From an uncultured Roseateles sp. (GTDB lineage: Bacteria; Pseudomonadota; Gammaproteobacteria; Burkholderiales; Burkholderiaceae), in the NCBI GenBank assembly GCA_946886855.1, contig CAMPJJ010000030.1, positions 1 through 51,653 on the forward strand: a DNA stretch of 51,653 bases, written 5' to 3'. This document shows, in pieces, positions 47,319-51,653 of this stretch (its first letter is position 1; every line of letters begins with the position of its first letter). The position numbers and the translations under genes were made by a program. Under the pieces are notes generated by a model. The model worked only from the letters and a program-made list of their open reading frames with translations. It ran no database searches and was not told the DNA's origin.

Positions 47319-48639
47319 GGAGCACCTCCGCCAGCGTCGCGCGCACGGCGTTCGCGAGGAACTTCGCGGCCGCTTCGTCGATCAGGTACGGCGGCATCAG
47401 GTAGACGGTCTGGCCGATGGGGCGGATCAGCAGTTCATGCTTCCGGGCCGCGAGGTGGAACTTCTCGGAGAAGCGCTCGACCGGTGCCGTCGTCTTCGGG
47501 TTGATGTCGAAGGCCAGGATCATCCCGCGCTGTCGCAGGTGCGTCACGCGAGGATCGGCGGCCAGCGGCGCGAAGGCTTCGGTGAGCCACGCGGCCTGCT
47601 GCTGGTTGCGGTCGAGCTGGCCCGCGTCGAAGCGGTCCAGCACCGCGTTCGCGGCGGCGCACGCCAGCGGATTGCCGGTGTAGCTGTGCGAGTGCAGGAA
47701 GCCCCGCGTCACGTCCTGCGACCAGAAGGCCTGGTACACGTCGTCGGTCGTCAGCACCAGCGACAACGGCATCGTGCCGCCGGTGATGCCCTTGGAGAGC
47801 AGCAGGAAGTCCGGCCAGTCGGCCTTCGTCGCGGGAGCCGTCTGCTCCCAGGCGAAGAAGGTGCCGGTGCGGCCGCAGCCCACGGCGATCTCGTCGGCGA
47901 TCAGGTGCACCTTGAACTCGGTGCACAGCGCGCGCAGCGCCTTCAGGTAGCTCGGCGCGTACATCGACATGCCGGCGGCGCCCTGCACCAGCGGCTCGAC
48001 GATCACAGCGGCGATGTGGTCGTGGCGCTGCGCGAGCAGTGCGCGCATCTCCTCGATCGCCTGTGCCTCGTTGCCCAGCCGCTGGTCCGGCGAGGTCACG
48101 ATGTGGCTGCGCATCAGCAACGGGTCATAGGCGTCGCGGAAGATCGCGACGTCGGTGACGGCCAGCGCGCCGATGGTTTCGCCGTGGTAACCGTTCTTCA
48201 AGCAGACGAACTCGCGCTTGTCCGTCAGGCCGCGATTGCGCCAGGCATGGAAGCTCTGCTTCAACGCGATCTCGACCGCCGACGCGCCGTCGCTGCCGAA
48301 GAACACATGGCCCAGCGCGCCGCCCGTGCGCGCGGACAGGCGCTCGGACAGACGGACCGCCGGCTCGTGCGTGCAGCCAGCCAGCATCACGTGCGGCAGC
48401 GTGTCGAGCTGCTGCTTGATCGCATCGTTCAGACCCTTGTCGGCATGGCCGAACAGGTTGACCCACCACGAACTGTTGGCGTCGAAATAGCGCGCCCCCT
48501 CGTGGTCGATCAGCCAGGGGCCGTGCCCCCGGGCGATGGGCAGCGGCGGCACGTCCTGCGCGCGCGCCATCTGCGTGCAGGGGTGCCAGACCGCCGCGAG
48601 GCTGCGGCGCTGCCAGTCTTGTCGTACTGCTTCAGACAT
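47308..48639 (-). CDS. bioA: Adenosylmethionine-8-amino-7-oxononanoate aminotransferase BioA
   Basis: This 443-residue class III aminotransferase uses SAM as amino donor to make 7,8-diaminononanoate. PLP Lys283 lies in [15 protein letters not shown] and Asp249 in [14 protein letters not shown]. The family start VWHPCTQM and [11 protein letters not shown] are present. It starts 12 bases after the stop of the enoyl-CoA hydratase gene, so the bio genes appear to continue the leucine operon. Confidence 0.96.
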
Positions 48640-48651
48640 TCAGGAAAACCT

Positions 48652-49464
48652 TCAAGCCAACCAAGAGGGCTTGCCCTTCGAAAGAAAACTCTGCACGCCC
48701 TCGCGCCCTTCGGCGCTGGCGCGGATGTCGGCGATGCGGCGCGCGGTGTCGTCGCGCAGCGTCGCGGTGATCGGGGCATGGGCCACGTCCTGGACGAGGC
48801 GCTTGCAGGCGCGCACGGCCGCCGGCCCGTTGGCCAGCAACGCGGCGACGAGCGCGTCCACCTTCGCGTCCAGCGCCTCGGGATCGGCGGCCAGTTCGTG
48901 GACCAGGCCCAGGCGATGCGCCTCGGCCGCGCTGAAGCGCTCGGCCGTCACGAAGTAGCGGCGCGAGGCCTGCTCGCCGAGCGCGCGCACGACGTAGGGC
49001 CCGATCGTCGCGGGCAGGAGGCCGAGCTTGGCCTCGGACAGGCAGAAGCCCGCCGACTCCGCCGCGACGACGATGTCGCAGACCGACACCAGCCCGACGC
49101 CGCCGGCGTAGACGTCGCCCTGCACGCGCGCGATCACCGGCACCGGGCAGCTGTAGAGCGTCCACAGCATCTGGGCCAGGCGCGCGGCGTCGGCATGGTT
49201 CTCGTCCCAGCTGTAGCCGGCCATCGCCTTCATCCAGTTCAGGTCGGCCCCGGCGCAGAAGGCCTTGCCCTCGGCGGCCAGCACGATCGCGCGCAGCGAC
49301 GGGTCCTGGCCGAGCGCCTCGAACACCGCGGTGAGCTCGCCGATGACCGTGTCATTGAAGGCGTTGCGGACGTCGGGGCGGTTGAGCGTGACGCGGGCGA
49401 CCGCCTCGGCCGGACCGGTGCGTTCGACGCGCAGCGTCGTGGGGAGGAAGTCGTTCGTGGTCAT
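48652..49464 (-). CDS. liuC: Enoyl-CoA hydratase/isomerase family, probable 3-methylglutaconyl-CoA hydratase
   Basis: This 270-residue crotonase-fold enzyme has VTLNRPDVRNAFND, an oxyanion-hole loop KAFCAGADLNWMK, and VYAGGVGLVSVCDIVVAAES with the downstream family Glu. It would hydrate 3-methylglutaconyl-CoA to HMG-CoA between the carboxylase and the lyase. That assignment rests mainly on its place in the leucine cluster. The start ATG 49464 overlaps the preceding stop as ATGA. Confidence 0.88.
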   Translation of the reverse strand: MTTNDFLPTTLRVERTGPAEAVARVTLNRPDVRNAFNDTVIGELTAVFEALGQDPSLRAIVLAAEGKAFCAGADLNWMKAMAGYSWDENHADAARLAQMLWTLYSCPVPVIARVQGDVYAGGVGLVSVCDIVVAAESAGFCLSEAKLGLLPATIGPYVVRALGEQASRRYFVTAERFSAAEAHRLGLVHELAADPEALDAKVDALVAALLANGPAAVRACKRLVQDVAHAPITATLRDDTARRIADIRASAEGREGVQSFLSKGKPSWLA

Positions 49465-50726
49465 GGTTGGCTCCAGACGATCGTCCGGTTGACGGCGTAG
49501 AGGCGGCAGCGCTCCTCGCCGTCGGTGAACTGGTCGCACAGCGCGAGCGCGCGCGACTGGGCGTCGTCGCCGTAGGCGTAGCCCCAGCGCGAGCCGTTCG
49601 TGGCGAAGGCGCGCGGTTCCTGCGCGGCGAGGAACTTGCGATAGCCGGCCGCGAGCCGGCTCGCCGGCAGGCCCTGGACCTCGTCCGTCACGGGGAGCCC
49701 GCCGACCGGCGGCGGCAGCGCGCCGGGAATGGGAAAGCCGAGCGGCTTCAGGAAGGCGTCGACGACCGGCTGCCAGAGGTCGTTGCCCCGCGCGAACAGC
49801 TGGTGGCCGTCCTCGCCGAAGGCCGGCATCTCGCGCGTCTGCACCAGGCCGCCCGCCTCGCGGTAGGCCTCGGCCCAGCGGCGCTGATGCTGCGGCGCGA
49901 AAAAGCGGTCGTTCTCGGTGAAGACCCACAGGGTCGGCACCGGTTGGCCGTCCGCGGCGGCACGCCGGCCGAAGTCGGCAAAGCGGCGCCGCAGCTCGTC
50001 GGGCCGGCAAGGCTCGCCCGCGCGCGTGTCGGGGTTGCCGCCGTGGCCGCCGGCGAAGTCGATCGCCGCGACGACGCCGGGCAGCCGTTCGCCGGTCGTC
50101 GCCAGGGTCGCGAAACCGCCCAGCGACTGGCCGATCAGCACGACGCGCTTCGCGTCGATGTCGGCGGTGGATTGCAGGTGTCGCACGACGGCCGACAGCT
50201 CGGCGGCCGCGGCCTCCGCCGCCGACGCGTAGCGCGGCGCGTCGCAGCGGACGCTGGCTTCCGGATCGCCCACCGCCGCGAGCTCGCCGTAGCCGATGCG
50301 CGTCGGCACCGCCACCGCGAAGCCCTTGCGGACGAAGTAGCGGGCCGCGGCCTCCAGCCGCTGGCGCGGCATGGCCGCGCGTTTCGCTTCCTGCGGCGGA
50401 CGCCCGTGGCTGATCACGGCCAGGGGAAACGGCCCGGGACCCGGCGGACGGAAGGTGGTCACGATGAGGTCCGCGTCCAGTTGGCGACCGAGGTGGTTCT
50501 CGACCGACACCGGCACGCGGATCACTGCCTCGCGGATGTCGTTGGCCAGCCGGACGGGCGCCGCGGGCTGCGCGTCGCCGGTGGTCGTGTCCTCCGCGCG
50601 CGCGGCGACGCCGGTCAGGCCCAGGAAGGCGCCCAGGCAGAGCGCCGCGAGGCGGGAGGCCGTGCGGTTCGAGCCGCTCATGCCGCTCATGCCGTTCATG
50701 CGGCCCCTGCAGCTCATGCGGCTCAT
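49461..50726 (-). CDS. Exported alpha/beta hydrolase (dienelactone hydrolase-like)
   Basis: This 421-residue protein has a signal peptide region (RLAALCLGAFLGLTGVAARA, residues 25-44). Its hydrolase domain has LAVISHGRP (oxyanion region), nucleophile Ser201 in LIGQSLGGFAT, a likely Asp in WVFTENDRF, and His in GEDGHQLF. The substrate is unknown and it has no evident step in leucine breakdown. The N-terminus is odd: several in-frame ATGs (MSRMSCRGRMNGMSGMSG) make the true start uncertain. I took ATG 50726, which overlaps the preceding stop as ATGA, but starts at residues 10, 13 or 16 would give a more normal signal peptide. Confidence 0.8.
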   Translation of the reverse strand: MSRMSCRGRMNGMSGMSGSNRTASRLAALCLGAFLGLTGVAARAEDTTTGDAQPAAPVRLANDIREAVIRVPVSVENHLGRQLDADLIVTTFRPPGPGPFPLAVISHGRPPQEAKRAAMPRQRLEAAARYFVRKGFAVAVPTRIGYGELAAVGDPEASVRCDAPRYASAAEAAAAELSAVVRHLQSTADIDAKRVVLIGQSLGGFATLATTGERLPGVVAAIDFAGGHGGNPDTRAGEPCRPDELRRRFADFGRRAAADGQPVPTLWVFTENDRFFAPQHQRRWAEAYREAGGLVQTREMPAFGEDGHQLFARGNDLWQPVVDAFLKPLGFPIPGALPPPVGGLPVTDEVQGLPASRLAAGYRKFLAAQEPRAFATNGSRWGYAYGDDAQSRALALCDQFTDGEERCRLYAVNRTIVWSQP

Positions 50727-51265
50727 GCGCGCACCTCCGTGCCCAGCGCCTTGCGCATCAGCACGCTGCGATAGGTCTTCCCGGCCCACTGCACGTCGCC
50801 GATCAGCGCGTAGCCGCGGCGCTCATAGCGGCGGCGCAGCGCCTCGGCGGGCACGGCCGTGTCCAGCGCCACATGCGCATAGCCCTGCGCGAGCGCCCAG
50901 GCTTCCGCGACGTCCATCAGCCGCTCGCCGACGCCCTGCCCCCGGCATGACGGATGCACCGCGAGCTGGGCCAGGATGGCGGTGTCCGCCTGCGTGTAGC
51001 ACGCGGGCACGGGGTCGCCGAGGTAGCGGCCGTCGGGCTGCTTCGGCGGCGCGACGGTGACCGTGCCCACCAGTTCCCCGGTCGTGCTCAGCGCGACGAA
51101 GGCCTGCCCGCTCGCCACGCGCTCGCGCGTCGTCTGGACGCTCTGATCCACGGCGGTGAAGTTCCAGCCCTGCGCCGCCAGCGACGCGTAGGACGCGTGC
51201 AGCAGCGCGGTCAGGGCCTCGATGGAATCATCGGCGGCGAGAGGACGCAGGGTCAGGTCGTTCAT
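50723..51265 (-). CDS. GNAT-family N-acetyltransferase
   Basis: This is a 180-residue acetyltransferase whose acetyl-CoA-binding motif is LAVHPSCRGQGVGERLM, preceded by the strand AFVALSTTGELVGTVTV and followed by ALDTAVPAEALRRRYERRGY. The acceptor is unknown. It lies between the carboxylase beta subunit and the hydrolase in the same direction. The start is uncertain between ATG 51265 (MNDLTLRPL) and ATG 51280; neither has a clear ribosome site, and I prefer the shorter. Confidence 0.82.
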   Translation of the reverse strand: MNDLTLRPLAADDSIEALTALLHASYASLAAQGWNFTAVDQSVQTTRERVASGQAFVALSTTGELVGTVTVAPPKQPDGRYLGDPVPACYTQADTAILAQLAVHPSCRGQGVGERLMDVAEAWALAQGYAHVALDTAVPAEALRRRYERRGYALIGDVQWAGKTYRSVLMRKALGTEVRA

Positions 51266-51305
51266 CGTCGGAGCGGTCATGCGCGGGGGAGCGGAGGTCG
51301 GCACC

Positions 51306-51653
51306 TTACATCCGGAACACGCCGAACTTCGTCTCGGGGATCTCGGCGTTCAGCGCGGCGGACAGACCCAGCGCCAGCACGCGGCGCGTGTCGGCCGGGT
51401 CGATGACGCCGTCGTCCCACAGCCGGGCGCTGGCGTAGTACGGATGGCCCTGGTCCTCGTACTGCTGGCGGATCGGCGCCTTGAAGGCTTCTTCCTCGTC
51501 CGCGGACCACTGGCCGCCCTTGCCCTCGATGCCGTCGCGCTTGACCGTCGCCAGCACCGACGCGGCCTGCTCGCCGCCCATCACCGAGATGCGGGCGTTC
51601 GGCCACATCCACAGGAAGCGCGGCGAGTAGGCGCGGCCGCACATGCCGTAGTT
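51306..51653 (-). CDS. mccB: Methylcrotonyl-CoA carboxylase beta subunit, C-terminal end (partial)
   Basis: Only the last 115 residues are in the window; the gene continues past the right edge. They contain [19 protein letters not shown] and [10 protein letters not shown]. The end, [17 protein letters not shown] then KFGVFRM, is characteristic of the carboxyltransferase beta subunit that acts on methylcrotonyl-CoA. The gene stops just before the acetyltransferase and would pair with mccA at 42161-44143. Confidence 0.93.
   Translation of the reverse strand, partial: NYGMCGRAYSPRFLWMWPNARISVMGGEQAASVLATVKRDGIEGKGGQWSADEEEAFKAPIRQQYEDQGHPYYASARLWDDGVIDPADTRRVLALGLSAALNAEIPETKFGVFRM

Overview
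The window reads as chromosomal DNA of a high-GC betaproteobacterium. The gene set (pilT/pilU beside yggS, acrAB-type efflux, an ygiQ-type radical SAM gene, a leucine-catabolism cluster, a bioAFDB operon, a REC-DUF3369-GGDEF-EAL regulator) and the strong GC bias at third codon positions suggest Burkholderiales, perhaps the Roseateles/Mitsuaria/Rubrivivax/Leptothrix group. The genus is an inference from style, not from a marker gene.

Layout. Bases 1-1410 hold the tail of an unrecognised gene with RDSQ pentapeptide repeats, a terminator and srkA. Bases 1609-9099 hold one 2,496-codon gene whose middle closely follows the layout of large clostridial toxins and LifA/Efa1-type cytotoxins: a C80 cysteine protease domain (His569, Cys616) followed by a TcdA/TcdB-like translocation domain. 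Its N-terminal cargo region and C-terminal half are not recognised. This is the standout of the window. Then come htpG, a TRIC/UPF0126 membrane protein and rbgA/ylqF, and a five-gene minus-strand copper-handling cluster (13084-17273). These are followed by a small periplasmic TonB-C protein, a methyl-accepting chemotaxis protein, yggS divergent from pilT-pilU, and a beta-hydroxyacid dehydrogenase.

Bases 24066-30998 are a complete tripartite RND efflux operon (adaptor, pump, outer-membrane lipoprotein) with a divergent TetR regulator. The spacer carries a palindrome almost identical in its arms to the AcrR operator of E. coli. ygiQ follows, then yqjE/yqjK, a c-di-GMP phosphodiesterase-type response regulator, and yqjD. 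Bases 37408-39926 hold a gingipain-like (clan CD) cysteine peptidase coupled to a small Asp/His-repeat protein, with an unknown gene divergent from them. A ComF-like phosphoribosyltransferase and a glyoxalase-fold protein come next.

From 41228 to the right edge everything is on the minus strand. It forms a leucine/isovalerate degradation cluster (mccB end, liuC-type hydratase, mccA, HMG-CoA lyase) with a full bioA-bioF-bioD-bioB run inside it, directly upstream of the biotin-dependent carboxylase gene. Several stops and starts overlap as ATGA, which suggests co-transcription. No rRNA, tRNA, CRISPR array or insertion sequence was seen.
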